A stretch of DNA of 64,000 nucleotides from Bog-473 sp963791455 (GCA_963791455.1 CAWBSM010000005.1:278053-342052); one strand, 5' to 3'. Numbered from the stretch's first letter, positions 43,559 through 53,160 are shown. The notes: generated by a model not told the origin, from the letters alone. Numbers and translations are program-made.

Positions 43559-44632
43559 ATGGGGAGATCCGACCACGACCGCACCCGGGCGCGCCGTCCG
43601 CTCTCCTGGGGCGCGCTGGCGACCGCCGGGCTCGCCGGATTGGTGTTGACTGCCTGCTCGTCCTCTCCGGCGCATCACGACGCCGCACCGAAGGACACGC
43701 CGACCACGACCTCGACCGCTCCTCCCCCCGACTGCCCGCTCACCGGACTGCCGGCGCCCAACGGCAGCGTCCCCCAGCGCCCCGCCATGGCGGTGAAGAT
43801 CGACAACTACCCGGCGGGACGGCCTCAAAGCGGTCTGGACAAGGCCGACATCGTCTTCGAAGAGCCCGTCGAGGGGGGCATTACGCGCTACGCCGCGGTG
43901 TTCCAGTGTCAGAATGCGGCGCTGATCGGTCCGGCCCGCTCGGCGCGCAACATCGACATCGGCATCCTTGGTCAGCTGGGTAACCCGCTGCTGGCGCACG
44001 TGGGGGGCATCAACCCCGTCTTGGCCAACATCGACGCGTCGCCAATCGTCAACGTGGACCTCGGCGCCAGCAATTCGCTCATGATCCACCCATCAGGCAA
44101 GGTGCCGCCGGACGCCGATTACACGTCCACCGCCATCGTCTATGGGACGCACCCCACCATGACGACCCCGCCGCAGCCCCTGTTTACCTACTCGACCGCG
44201 CCGCCGGCCGGCGGGACTCCCGTCTCGAGCGTGAACATCGACTTCTCCGGCACCTCCAACGTCACTTGGAAGTGGAACCCGAGCACGAAAACCTTCCTGC
44301 GCTACTACAACGGGACTACACCCGACATGCTGGCCAACAATGTGCAGAACGCCGCGGCCAACGTGGTGGTGCAGTACGTGCAGATCAGCTACGGACCCTG
44401 GCTCGAGAACAGCGAAGGGGGCCTCGAGGTACAGGCGGACCTCTATCCCAACGCCGCTGGCACCGCCGTGATCTACCGCAACGGGATGGCGATCCAGGCC
44501 ACCTGGCACCGCTCTACCCTCGGGTCGCCCACGCAGTTCGTCAACGCGTTCGGCGTGCCCATCCCGCTGCAGCCGGGCCAGACCTGGGTCGAGCTCGTGC
44601 CCAACACCATCATCGCGACCACGACGCCCTAG
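43559..44632 (+). CDS. DUF3048 (YerB-like) lipoprotein
   Basis: 357 residues. The N-terminus carries a hydrophobic segment and a lipobox (VLTAC, Cys33) followed by Ser-rich and Thr-rich spacer, so it should be lipid-anchored outside. The body is DUF3048: CPLTGLPAPN, RPAMAVKIDNYPAGRPQSGLDKADIVFEE, GPARSARNIDIGIL, and the C-terminal PLQPGQTWVELVP. Function of the family is unsettled; Bacillus YerB is the reference member. It converges on the methyltransferase gene. Confidence 0.88.
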   Translation: MGRSDHDRTRARRPLSWGALATAGLAGLVLTACSSSPAHHDAAPKDTPTTTSTAPPPDCPLTGLPAPNGSVPQRPAMAVKIDNYPAGRPQSGLDKADIVFEEPVEGGITRYAAVFQCQNAALIGPARSARNIDIGILGQLGNPLLAHVGGINPVLANIDASPIVNVDLGASNSLMIHPSGKVPPDADYTSTAIVYGTHPTMTTPPQPLFTYSTAPPAGGTPVSSVNIDFSGTSNVTWKWNPSTKTFLRYYNGTTPDMLANNVQNAAANVVVQYVQISYGPWLENSEGGLEVQADLYPNAAGTAVIYRNGMAIQATWHRSTLGSPTQFVNAFGVPIPLQPGQTWVELVPNTIIATTTP

Positions 44633-44657
44633 ACGTCGCACGGCTTCGCAGCCCGAA

Positions 44658-45602
44658 TCAGCGCGCCGGTTTGCGAGCGACAAGCGCCAACAAGAGGCAG
44701 TCCTCCGCGGCGGCGAACACGCCAGGGTGCGCGCTTGCCTCAGCCTCGTCGAACAGACCGGTCGCTGAACCCCGGCGCATCAGGTTGAGGCCCTTGCACT
44801 CGGTGACGACGAAGCCTGCCCGTTCCAGCTTGCTCATCAGCTCGGCCGCGCCGTACTCGATCTTGTGGTCGTGGTTCATGGGCGCCGCCGAGCGCAGCCG
44901 CCACAAGGGCCCGTTGGGCGTGTCGAGACAGAACCACCCGCCCGGGGAAAGCACGCGGAACGCCTCCCGTGCCACGGTGTCGCCTTCACTTTCGGTGACG
45001 TGCTCAATGGACTGCCCGCTGTAGACGAGGTCGAAGGAGCCGTCCTCGTAGCGACTCAGGTCCACCATGGAGTGGAAGGCGAACTCCACCGGACCGAGCT
45101 CGGAGAGCACGGGCTCGCCTCTCGAACCCCCCTGGTAGATGGCGTCGCGCTCGTCGACGGGCAGATCCACCACGACGAGGCGATCGAAGCGGTAGGGGTA
45201 ACCAAGATGCACCAACGCACCATCGGGCAGGCCCTGGTGCGTCCCGCCGAGATCGAGGATGCGAGCCGCGGGCGGCAAGCCGGCCACGAAGTCACTCCGG
45301 CTTACGTGCATGGAAAGGAGCACATTGGCAATGGGCACGCGGCGGCGGAATTCTTCGGAGTGGGCCAGCATCTCGGCTACGCCGTGACGGGTCAGCTCCC
45401 CGTTGGCCAGTCTCTGCACGTACTCGGCGCCGCCTGCCGGGTCTGGCTCACGGTCGAGGATCACGTTGTAGGCCATGCGCACCGACTGCCTGGGCGGCAG
45501 GTAGCGAAGGGGGACGGTGGGCACGAACCGGTCCAAGACGTGCGAGACCCGCTGCTTCCATTCTCGTGCTGGCACGGCACCATTGTGCTCCCGACACGAC
45601 AC
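44658..45602 (-). CDS. SAM-dependent methyltransferase with N-terminal DUF4214-like segment
   Basis: 314 residues. The first 90 residues resemble DUF4214 (NVILDREPDPAGGAEYVQRLANGELTRHGVAEMLAHSEEF), a module seen with surface-polysaccharide enzymes. A Rossmann methyltransferase follows: motif I ILDLGGTHQG, DLVYSGQSIEHV at motif IV, and AFRVLSPGGWFCLDTPN. It may methylate a cell-surface sugar. The start is uncertain: GTG at 45602 or GTG at 45575 (VPAREW). It is just downstream of recA, in the position where recX is often found. Confidence 0.78.
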   Translation of the reverse strand: MSCREHNGAVPAREWKQRVSHVLDRFVPTVPLRYLPPRQSVRMAYNVILDREPDPAGGAEYVQRLANGELTRHGVAEMLAHSEEFRRRVPIANVLLSMHVSRSDFVAGLPPAARILDLGGTHQGLPDGALVHLGYPYRFDRLVVVDLPVDERDAIYQGGSRGEPVLSELGPVEFAFHSMVDLSRYEDGSFDLVYSGQSIEHVTESEGDTVAREAFRVLSPGGWFCLDTPNGPLWRLRSAAPMNHDHKIEYGAAELMSKLERAGFVVTECKGLNLMRRGSATGLFDEAEASAHPGVFAAAEDCLLLALVARKPAR

Positions 45603-45669
45603 GCTGCGGGCCGCTCACCGAACGAGCCACGGACAAGGCCCAAAACTGGGCGCCGGGATGAGAGTGCGG

Positions 45670-46728
45670 CTAGGAGTCGAGCGTGATGGGGAGGTCGTCG
45701 GCGTCGGCGGCTCCCTCGACCCCCTCCGCCTCCGCATCCTTCGGGGCCAGATGCTCGCGCAGCCGGTCGTCGATCTCGGCCATCAGCTGCGGGTTCTCCG
45801 AGAGGAACGTCTTCACGTTCTCCCGGCCCTGGCCGAGCTGCTCGCCCTCGTAGGTGAACCAGGCACCCGACTTCTTGATGAATCCCAGGTCGACCGCGAC
45901 GTCGAGGAGCGACCCCTCACGACTGATCCCCTTGCCGTACATGATGTCGAACTCGGCTTGCTTGAAAGGAGACGAGCACTTGTTCTTGACGACCTTCACC
46001 CTCGTCCGGTTGCCGACCACGTCGGCCCCGTCCTTGATCGCCTCGATACGGCGGATGTCGAGCCGGACAGAGGAATAGAATTTCAGCGCCCGGCCGCCAG
46101 GGGTGACCTCGGGCGACCCATACATGACCCCGATCTTCTCTCGCAGTTGGTTGATGAAGATCGCGATGGTGCTCGATTTCGAGAGCGTCCCCGTCAGCTT
46201 GCGTAGGGCCTGGGACATGAGGCGTGCCTGCAGGCCGACATGGGTGTCGCCCATCTCGCCCTCGATCTCCGCCCGCGGGGTGAGCGCCGCCACCGAGTCG
46301 ATCACCAGGACGTCGAGCGCGCCGGAGCGGATGAGCATGTCGGCAATCTCGAGCGCCTGCTCGCCGGTGTCGGGCTGTGAGATGAGGAGGTCGTCCACAT
46401 TGACTCCGATGGCCCGCGCGTAGACCGGGTCCATGGCGTGCTCGGCATCGACGTAGGCGCAGATGCCGCCGTTACGCTGTGCCTCGGCCACAACATGCAT
46501 GGCCAGCGTTGACTTACCCGACGACTCGGGACCGTAGATCTCCACGATGCGGCCCCGAGGCAGGCCGCCGATGCCCAGCGCCAGATCGAGGGAGAGCGCG
46601 CCGGTCGGGACCGACTCGATGTTCATCGCAAGGTTGTCGCCCATGCGCATGACCGAGCCCTTGCCGAATTGCTTCTCGATCTGGCCCAGCGCGGCGTCCA
46701 GCGCCTTCTCCCGTTCCGTTTCGGCCAT
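45670..46728 (-). CDS. recA: Recombinase RecA
   Basis: 352 residues, standard RecA. Walker A GPESSGKST is near 66-74, the catalytic Glu is in YVDAEHAMD, Walker B in VLVIDSVAAL, loop L1 in EIEGEMGDTHVG, loop L2 in NQLREKIGVMYGSPEVTPGG, and a Glu/Asp-rich C-terminal tail is present. No intein is present. A LexA-type operator lies about 120 bases upstream. RecX is not encoded immediately downstream, where a methyltransferase lies instead. Confidence 0.99.
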   Translation of the reverse strand: MAETEREKALDAALGQIEKQFGKGSVMRMGDNLAMNIESVPTGALSLDLALGIGGLPRGRIVEIYGPESSGKSTLAMHVVAEAQRNGGICAYVDAEHAMDPVYARAIGVNVDDLLISQPDTGEQALEIADMLIRSGALDVLVIDSVAALTPRAEIEGEMGDTHVGLQARLMSQALRKLTGTLSKSSTIAIFINQLREKIGVMYGSPEVTPGGRALKFYSSVRLDIRRIEAIKDGADVVGNRTRVKVVKNKCSSPFKQAEFDIMYGKGISREGSLLDVAVDLGFIKKSGAWFTYEGEQLGQGRENVKTFLSENPQLMAEIDDRLREHLAPKDAEAEGVEGAADADDLPITLDS

Positions 46729-46844
46729 CTGCCTCTCTCCTCTTCCTCTGCGTTACGACCTGTCTCCGGCCTTTGGCCGGTGCCATTGGGTGACCCTACG
46801 GCGGGGGTGTGACGGACCTCGACGGCCTGTGTGCTCGCAGCATA

Positions 46845-46860
46845 ACGAACGTGTGTTCGT
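46845..46860. promoter_or_regulatory. LexA (SOS) box upstream of recA
   Basis: ACGAACGTGTGTTCGT is a perfect palindrome outside its four central bases. It matches the actinobacterial LexA operator pattern CGAAC-N4-GTTCG and lies 117 bases before the recA start. RecA is thus expected to be induced by DNA damage. Confidence 0.85.
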
Positions 46861-47020
46861 AGTACGCGGACCCTCCCCGAGCGCGCCGGGACGCCCAAAG
46901 GAAGAACGGTCTCCGCCTCACGTAGCTCGCACAAGGCCAGCCGCGTGAACGGGTCGTGCGCCTGTCGCGTGCGAAGCTGACTGGTCCCCTGGCGGAAGAA
47001 GGGGAGAAAGGAAAGACCTG

Positions 47021-47759
47021 GTGGTGCTGACGAAAAGGCTGGTGGCCGTGAGTGTCCTCCTGAGCGCCCCCCTGCTTGCCGCGGCAACTCCCGCCCTTCC
47101 CGCTGCGACTGCGGCGGCGGCCAGCAGCGCGGCCGCCAACGCCAGCACCCTCTACCGAGAGGCCGTCGCCACGACGCGCTCGTGGTCGGTCCACTACGAC
47201 TCGTCATCGACGGAGTCCAAGCAGACCATCGTCGTCTCCGGCGACGCTGGACCGGCGTCGGGCAGCCAGACCGTGGTCATGGGCACCGGGTCCATCATGA
47301 TCCTCGTGATCGGTGGCATCACGTACGTCAAAGGCAACGCGGGTGGGCTCCAGAACCTGGCCGGCTTCGAGCGCGTCCCAGGCGGGCGACGCGGCCGGCC
47401 AGTGGATCGAGTTCGCCACCAACAACAGTGCGTTCGCCCAGGTCGTCGCTGGGGTCCGCTCGAGCGACGTCGCCTCCCAGCTGCTGCTCAGAGGGCCGCT
47501 CACCCTCGGGCGCCCCGAAGCGCTCGACGGGTACGCCGTCGACGCCATCGAGGGGACGCAGACCTTCGCGCACAAGTCCGTGCACGTCGTGCTCTTCGTC
47601 CACGCGGAGGGATCCCACGTCCCAGTGGAAGAGGACTCCCTGAGCACCAAGGGACGGCGCACCGAGACCGAGCACGTGACCTACTCCAACTGGGGAGAGC
47701 TCGTGCGGCCGCTGGCGCCGCAGGCCACCGTCTCCATCGGCCACGTCAGCGCCGTATGA
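47021..47759 (+). pseudogene. Frameshifted secreted protein, paralogue of the next gene
   Basis: Two frames together give a secreted protein of about 245 residues. The first (VSVLLSAPLLAAATPALPAATAA signal, through GGITYVKGNAGGLQNLAGF) stops matching its neighbour near 47365-47372. The second continues with SQAGDAAGQWIEFATNNSAFAQVV to SIGHVSAV. Both halves line up with the intact protein at 47884-48687 (compare GSIGYINGNATALHHVIGL and KWLSFPTSNSGLAELVSG). The break needs one inserted or two lost bases. Function is unknown. Confidence 0.78.
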
Positions 47760-47883
47760 CCCCACCTCGGGGCGGGGCCGAACCCACCTCGAGGCCCGGG
47801 CGTGCCAGGATGTTCCCGTCCCCCCCGGGCCGCGCTGGCGCCACCCGCGCCGCCGAGCCCGCGTCTCCAGGAGAGTGAAGGTC

Positions 47884-48687
47884 ATGCGCCCCCTGCGCCT
47901 AACACCCATCAACGCCGCCGCGGCTGCCGGCGCGGTCAGCGCCCTCGCGGCTGTGGCGGCGCTGGCGGTCGGACCCGCTGTCGTCGCCGGCGCAGCCGCG
48001 GCTTCGGAACCGAGCGCTCAGTCCGAGTACCAGGCCGCCATAAAGGCCGTCGGCACACAGGGGGTGCACTTCTCCTCCACGGCGACGCAGAGTGGCGTCA
48101 GGATCGCGGTACACGGCGACACCGGCTCCAGCTCCGGCGCCCAGACGCTCGTGGTGAGGAACGGCAACCTCACGGAGCGCATGAGCGCGCTGTTGGTCGG
48201 ATCCATCGGCTACATCAACGGCAACGCCACCGCACTCCATCATGTGATTGGCCTCACCAGTGGCCAGTCGTCGAAGTACGCCAACAAGTGGCTCTCTTTC
48301 CCAACCTCCAACAGCGGCCTCGCCGAGCTGGTCAGTGGGCTCCTTGATTCTCAAGTATCGAGCGAGCTCCAGATGAGCGGACCCTACAGCTACAGCACCG
48401 CGAGCACGGTGAGCGGCAAGCCCGCTTTGGCCATCCACGGCTCGCAGAGCACACAGAGTGGTGGCAAGGTGGCCGTTGTCCTCTACGTGCCGGCCACGGG
48501 TACGCCGCTGCCCATCGAGGAGGTCACAAACCCCGGAGGCAAGGGGGGCGCGTCCACTATCCGCGGCGTCGTGACCTTTTCGTCCTGGGGCGAGAAGACG
48601 AACGAAAAGTCACCCGCCCACTCGGTGTCGCTGCTCACACTGGTCCCGGGTTCCACGTCCTCGGCCACCTCGACCACGGCGGGCTAG
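47884..48687 (+). CDS. Secreted protein of unknown function
   Basis: 267 residues with a long signal peptide (AAVAALAVGPAVVAGAAAAS). The mature part is Ser/Thr/Gly-rich beta-type sequence with blocks GVHFSSTATQSGVRIAVHGDTG, GSIGYINGNATAL, and VAVVLYVPATGTPLPIEEVT. The layout resembles LppX/LprG-like or DUF2092-like lipid-binding shells, but without a lipobox, and I do not assign it. A frameshifted paralogue lies directly upstream. AGGAG stands 10 bases before the ATG at 47884; GTG at 47875 is too close to it. Confidence 0.7.
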   Translation: MRPLRLTPINAAAAAGAVSALAAVAALAVGPAVVAGAAAASEPSAQSEYQAAIKAVGTQGVHFSSTATQSGVRIAVHGDTGSSSGAQTLVVRNGNLTERMSALLVGSIGYINGNATALHHVIGLTSGQSSKYANKWLSFPTSNSGLAELVSGLLDSQVSSELQMSGPYSYSTASTVSGKPALAIHGSQSTQSGGKVAVVLYVPATGTPLPIEEVTNPGGKGGASTIRGVVTFSSWGEKTNEKSPAHSVSLLTLVPGSTSSATSTTAG

Positions 48688-48692
48688 TTCGC

Positions 48693-49190
48693 ATGCCGCC
48701 TCGGCTCGAAGCTGTCCGAGGTGACATCACCGCCGAGCGGGTGGATGCGGTCGTAAACGCAGCCAACCGCTTCCTGCGTGGGGGCGGCGGGGTCGACGGC
48801 GCCATCCATCGAGCCGCCGGTGCCGATCGCCTGCAGGCCGCCTGCCAGGCCATCGGCGAGTGCCCGGCCGGTCAGGCCGTGGTGACCGACGGCTTCGACC
48901 TTCCGGCTCGCTTCATCATTCACACCGTTGGCCCCGTCTGGCGTGGGGGGACCGAGGACGAGCCCGAGACGCTCGCCTCGTGCTATCGCAACGCGCTGGC
49001 CGTGGCCGACGCCGTGGGCGCGACCTCGGTCGCCTTCCCCGCCGTCTCGACCGGGATCTTCGGTTATCCGCAGGACCTGGCCGCCGAAGTTGCCGTGACG
49101 ACCGTCCGCGCCGTGGACACCGACGTGATCCTCGTCCGCTTCGTCGCATTCGACGACGGCACACTCGAGCACTACCTCGCGCTGCTCTGA
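48693..49190 (+). CDS. Macro-domain protein (ADP-ribose-binding/deacetylase type)
   Basis: 165 residues, a complete macro domain. It contains VRGDITAERVDAVVNAANRFLRGGGGVDGAIHRAAG, with the Asn-Ala-Ala-Asn and Gly-rich loop that bind ADP-ribose, and later FPAVSTGIFGYP for the phosphate loop. This closely follows the YmdB/MacroD pattern, which removes ADP-ribose or O-acetyl-ADP-ribose. It starts five bases after the preceding secreted-protein gene. No toxin partner (DarT-like) is visible beside it. Confidence 0.92.
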   Translation: MPPRLEAVRGDITAERVDAVVNAANRFLRGGGGVDGAIHRAAGADRLQAACQAIGECPAGQAVVTDGFDLPARFIIHTVGPVWRGGTEDEPETLASCYRNALAVADAVGATSVAFPAVSTGIFGYPQDLAAEVAVTTVRAVDTDVILVRFVAFDDGTLEHYLALL

Positions 49191-49259
49191 GGCAACCATG
49201 CCGACAGTGCCGCCGCGCGTATCCGAGCCCGATCTGGCACCGCGGCTTAACCTGAAGGT

Positions 49260-50066
49260 GTGGCAGGCCGGCACCGTCCATCCAACCGTTACGAGCTGCT
49301 GACCTGCGCCTGGAAGGGTCACCAGCTGGTCGGCGTCGGCGCCGCCCGCGTCGCATCGGAAGACGAATTGTTGGTCCGTGAGTGCGCTGGGGTGCGCTGG
49401 CACCGGTGCCTGCGTTGTGACGCCTGGGTGATGCAACCGATCCCCGAGCAGTTCACCCGGGACCGCGTGGAGCGCAGGGACGAGATCGAGGTGCCAGCCC
49501 GGGGGGCGGTGCTGCGCGACCGCTATGTACTTCGGCTCATCGCCGTCGATCGAGCGATCCACGTCATCGTGTTGACGATTCTCGCCGTCGTTCTCTTCAC
49601 GTTTGCGCGTCACGATCAGTCGCTGCACCGCGATTACGTCAACATCATGAACGACCTGGCGGGGGGCGATCCCGGCTCGACGCAGGCGCGCGGCATCCTC
49701 GGCTATTTCGGGAGGGCCTTCAAGTATTCGCCGGCGCGCCTCGTCACCTTGGGGCTCGTACTCCTGGCCTACGCCGCCCTCGAGGCGACGGAGATGGTGG
49801 GACTGTGGTTCAACAAACGCTGGGCCGAGTATCTGACGTTCGTCGCGACAGTGGTCCTCATTCCCTACGAGGTGTACGAGCTGTCGCTTCGGCTGAGCAT
49901 CTTCAAGTTGGTCGTCTTCGCGATCAACCTGGCGGTCGCCATCTATCTTCTCCTGGCCAAGCGGCTCTTCGGACTGCGGGGCGGACACCGGGCCGAAATG
50001 GCTCGACGCGAGGCCCTGAGCGGCTGGCCGGCCGTCGAGAAGGCCACCCCACAGCTTGTGCACTGA
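49260..50066 (+). CDS. DUF2127-like integral membrane protein
   Basis: 268 residues, GTG start. The first 80 residues are soluble and carry a CxxC-like stretch (WHRCLRCDAWVMQ) that may bind zinc. The rest contains four hydrophobic segments: RLIAVDRAIHVIVLTILAVVLF, LVTLGLVLLAYAALEATEMVGLWF, YLTFVATVVLIPYEVYEL and LVVFAINLAVAIYLL, with the DUF2127 pattern (GLWFNKRWAEYLTF). Function is unknown. Confidence 0.8.
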   Translation: MAGRHRPSNRYELLTCAWKGHQLVGVGAARVASEDELLVRECAGVRWHRCLRCDAWVMQPIPEQFTRDRVERRDEIEVPARGAVLRDRYVLRLIAVDRAIHVIVLTILAVVLFTFARHDQSLHRDYVNIMNDLAGGDPGSTQARGILGYFGRAFKYSPARLVTLGLVLLAYAALEATEMVGLWFNKRWAEYLTFVATVVLIPYEVYELSLRLSIFKLVVFAINLAVAIYLLLAKRLFGLRGGHRAEMARREALSGWPAVEKATPQLVH

Positions 50067-50154
50067 AGCACTGGCCCGCGCGTCGTGCCACCAGAAGCCT
50101 CCCGGTGTCGCGAGCTTCAGTCCGCTTCGTCACCCCAGTCGAGGAAACTTTGCC

Positions 50155-51420
50155 TCACCCCGTGGCAGCTGGCGTGTTCGAGAACACGAGCTCCTTCGTA
50201 TTGGCGTCGTAGTGCACCATGTAGACAGCCCCGAGTGCGTACGATCGACCAGACCCGAACGAGACGGGAACGCCCCATCCGGGGATCACGGCGTTTTTGA
50301 GCCCGTACCCGGCATGGACGAAACTCGAGACCGTGAGATGTTTGCCCGCCGCCTTGGCGATGGCGGCGAAAAGAGCCATGTCGGTACAGGCGAGCTCGAC
50401 TCCCATGTAGGTGATCTTTGACGTGGGCAAGGTCGGGCTGTAGGCGTTGATGTGGTCCGAGGGGTATGCCTTGCGCACGATGTGAACGCATTGCTGCGTC
50501 CCCGCGTTGTTCCAGATCGCGGCCGGAGGCGTCACTGGGCTCGAGGTGACTACGTTGTCGAGATACGTCGGATTGTTGTAACCCCCGAGATCGCCGGACA
50601 GATTGCTCTCGTTGGTGGCAACCCAGGGTGGGTTGTAAGTGCTCTGAATGGCCAACAGTCCCTGAGGCCACACGGCCGAGCCATCCCCGACTGCGACAAC
50701 CTCGTTGGCTCCCGCGGATTCGAACCGTTGAGCAATTTCCGTGACCTGTGTATTTGACGCCACGAGGTCCCCTTGGGGCGCGGAGTCCACGGCCGTGGCG
50801 ACGATCGGCACGTGAAGCTTGGCCAGCGACGACTGCACCAGCTTGACCTCGGATTCGTCGGCAGTGGTGCCACCAAAAATGGCGACCTTCTTGTGCTTAA
50901 ACACGCCTTGCTTGGAGAAGACCGCCAGCTGGAGGGGATCGTACGCAGAAGGTGGCGGCGTCAGTGTGAAGTCCTGCGCCAGTCCAGAAACGTTGCCGGG
51001 AGCGTAAATCGATGCGATGACCGGGGTGCCGCTCTGGAGGTAACACGTTGCCTGGAGCGGAGCAATGGCCACGAACACGGTGTCGTCCTCCGTGAGCTGC
51101 GTACACGCCGTGGCGGCGGGAGCGGTGCCTGTCGGGTTCACCGGGACGATGTACGGAACGATGCGGCGGCCATTGATGCCCCCGAGCGCGTTCATGTTGG
51201 CGATGACCGCGTTGAAGGCATCGGGAACGCTGCCCCAGTTGATATTCACGCCGACGGCCTTGACCGCCGCCACATCGACATAGGGGATCCCGACTCGGAT
51301 CGTCGTCGCCGTCACCCCCGGACTGCTGCTCGTCGCCGCCGATGCCGGACTCGCGACCACCAGTCCGCACACCGCGGCGATCACCACTACCCCGACGACG
51401 GCCGCATTGCGCTTTACCAT
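50155..51420 (-). CDS. Extracellular solute-binding protein, type I periplasmic fold
   Basis: 421 residues. The signal peptide VVVIAAVCGLVVASPASA is followed by a branched-chain-amino-acid-type binding protein: VGIPYVDVAAVKAVG, ANMNALGGINGRRIVPYIVPVN, KVAIFGGTTADESEVKLVQ, and VAVGDGSAVWPQGL. Such proteins deliver amino acids or other small molecules to an ABC importer, but no permease or ATPase is nearby, so it is an orphan here. The ATG at 51420 follows AGGGGG. An IS element ends 182 bases upstream of its start. Confidence 0.85.
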   Translation of the reverse strand: MVKRNAAVVGVVVIAAVCGLVVASPASAATSSSPGVTATTIRVGIPYVDVAAVKAVGVNINWGSVPDAFNAVIANMNALGGINGRRIVPYIVPVNPTGTAPAATACTQLTEDDTVFVAIAPLQATCYLQSGTPVIASIYAPGNVSGLAQDFTLTPPPSAYDPLQLAVFSKQGVFKHKKVAIFGGTTADESEVKLVQSSLAKLHVPIVATAVDSAPQGDLVASNTQVTEIAQRFESAGANEVVAVGDGSAVWPQGLLAIQSTYNPPWVATNESNLSGDLGGYNNPTYLDNVVTSSPVTPPAAIWNNAGTQQCVHIVRKAYPSDHINAYSPTLPTSKITYMGVELACTDMALFAAIAKAAGKHLTVSSFVHAGYGLKNAVIPGWGVPVSFGSGRSYALGAVYMVHYDANTKELVFSNTPAATG

Positions 51421-51601
51421 GTTGCCCCCTTTGACAGAACACCGATTGCCCGACGGACTGGACCCCCGGTCGACCTCGGGCGGTGCGATCGGACCGCCAC
51501 GCGAGACTCCCCGACGACGGGAACTGTGACACATCCAGCATCACGCTGCAGCGCGCCCGAAGTCAGCGCCACCGGTTGAATGGACTGTCCAGGTGATCTA
51601 G

Positions 51602-51615
51602 CCCGGATCTTTCAT
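51602..51615 (+). repeat. IS left terminal inverted repeat
   Basis: 14 bases, CCCGGATCTTTCAT, the perfect inverse of the right end. The adjacent CTAG is the target duplication. Confidence 0.88.
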
Positions 51616-51799
51616 TAGCCGTGGAATCCGGCACCGATCAGACCAAAACTTCGACTCAGGGTGTTGGCAGACGAAAGAACCCACTGCGTCACCGGTGTCG
51701 CCGAAGGACCGGGTTCTCGGAGTCAAATGTGACCAATGCACGATGTGACGGAGCGCCAAGGAACGCTTGGGCCGCGATCGTTGGTCTTCAGCGCTGACC

Positions 51800-53160
51800 T
51801 CAAGCGATCAGCGGGAGGCCTCGGAGTCTGACGAAGGCGTCGGCGAGCACAGAGGCCCAGGGCCATTCGCGCTGGAGGCGCAAGGTGGTCCTTCTCGAGG
51901 TGGTGCCGAGTCGTCCGGCGGTGTGCAAGAGGGCGTAGCGCAGGCGTTTGGGTTCGGCCCTGGCCATCTCGCCGCGAGGACCAGGCCCTGGGTGTAGGCG
52001 AAGAGGTCCTGGGCCATGCAGACGAGCTCGACCCAGCAGGCGTTGTTGGCGTAGTCGGCGAACGGCAGGCTGCGCAGCCCGGTGTCTTTGGCGCAGCGGA
52101 TGCGATCTTCGACGCGGGCGTGCCCACGATGGCGGGCTTCGAGGTACGTGATGTCGGCGTCGAGCGAGTTGGTGATGAAGACCTGGTGCCGCCAGCCGTC
52201 GGGATCGAAGAGGTTGAACTGGGCTCCGGGGTGCGGCTCCTCGCGCCGCACGATGGCCCGCGTGCCCGCGGGCCAGTGCGAGAGGTCGACCAGGTCGGTG
52301 ATCTCGGCCACGTCGGCGCCCTCTCGGATCTCGCCCTCAGCGGTGATCGCTTCGGTCCACTCCTTCTCATCGAGGGCCAAGATGCCCAGGCGCATCGGCT
52401 CTCGCATCTCCATGCCGACGGAGAACTCGATCCCGCGTTCGACCAGGGCGTCGAGGAAGGCATGGCTCGCCCCTGCAGCATCAGTGCGCACCAACATGGC
52501 GACGCCGGACAACGGGTCGGGGCCCTTGGGGGCGACGGGCAGCTGCGCCAGTGCGAGGTCGAGGACCGCGACGTGGTCGTCCGCGTTGTGCGCGGACGCG
52601 TTCCCCGGCCGCAACAGGACGGCGAGAGCCTCGTTGGTGGCATCGAGAAAACAGGTCAAGGGGTGGAACCCGAAGCCGCCCTTGTAGGTGGGCCCGGCCC
52701 CGTCCTTCTCCGTGTAGGTCACCACCATGGTGGCGTCGATGTCCAAGATGAGAGGACTGTGGGTGGCGGGTGGACTGAGCCCCGCTTCCCAGGCTCGAGC
52801 CCTCGCCTTCGCCCTGGCCATGCGGATGGCGGCGAGACGATCAGCATCGACCGAATCGATCACTCGGAAGGCCGTCGGTGTCGAGGCGACGGAGCCAAAG
52901 AGGGTGGGCTGATCGCGCAGTACCGCAAGGTCCGAGAGGCAGTCGCCCCCGTCGGCCAGCATCAGCGCCAGGTCCACCAGGACGCGGCCCGGATCGTGAC
53001 GCCTCGATCGGCGCACCGTCGGTGCCAACGCGTTGCGCATCGCCTCGTTCAAGCCGGTGAAGTCGGCCATCTCGGCCAGCAGGCGGGTGCCGGCATGAGC
53101 GGCGATTCCCCTGCCATCGGCGGTCACTGACAACGGCGGACGCGCGTTGGTACGCTTCAC
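51800..53160 (-). pseudogene. IS1380-type transposase, frameshifted near the C-terminus
   Basis: A DDE transposase with the RNase H-like catalytic strands LILDIDATMVVTYTEKDG and, later, VAMLVRTDAAGASHAFLDAL. Up to TQGLVLA it is in one frame. The expected IS1380 tail (EMARAEPKRLRYALLHTAGRL, then LQREWPWA to the stop at 51800) continues in another frame. The break is at about 51973-51975; one added base, giving LVLDGEMAR, restores the usual ending. The catalytic part is unaffected, so the in-frame product would have a wrong 50-residue tail. I use GTG at 53160 (VKRTNARPPLSV); starts up to 53208 are possible. Confidence 0.88.

Noticed and set aside
51597..51601. Reading the IS inverted repeat as 19 bp including CTAG
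   Set aside because: CTAG is its own complement, so a target duplication of CTAG looks like extra inverted repeat. CC-ends and 4-bp duplication fit the IS1380 family better.
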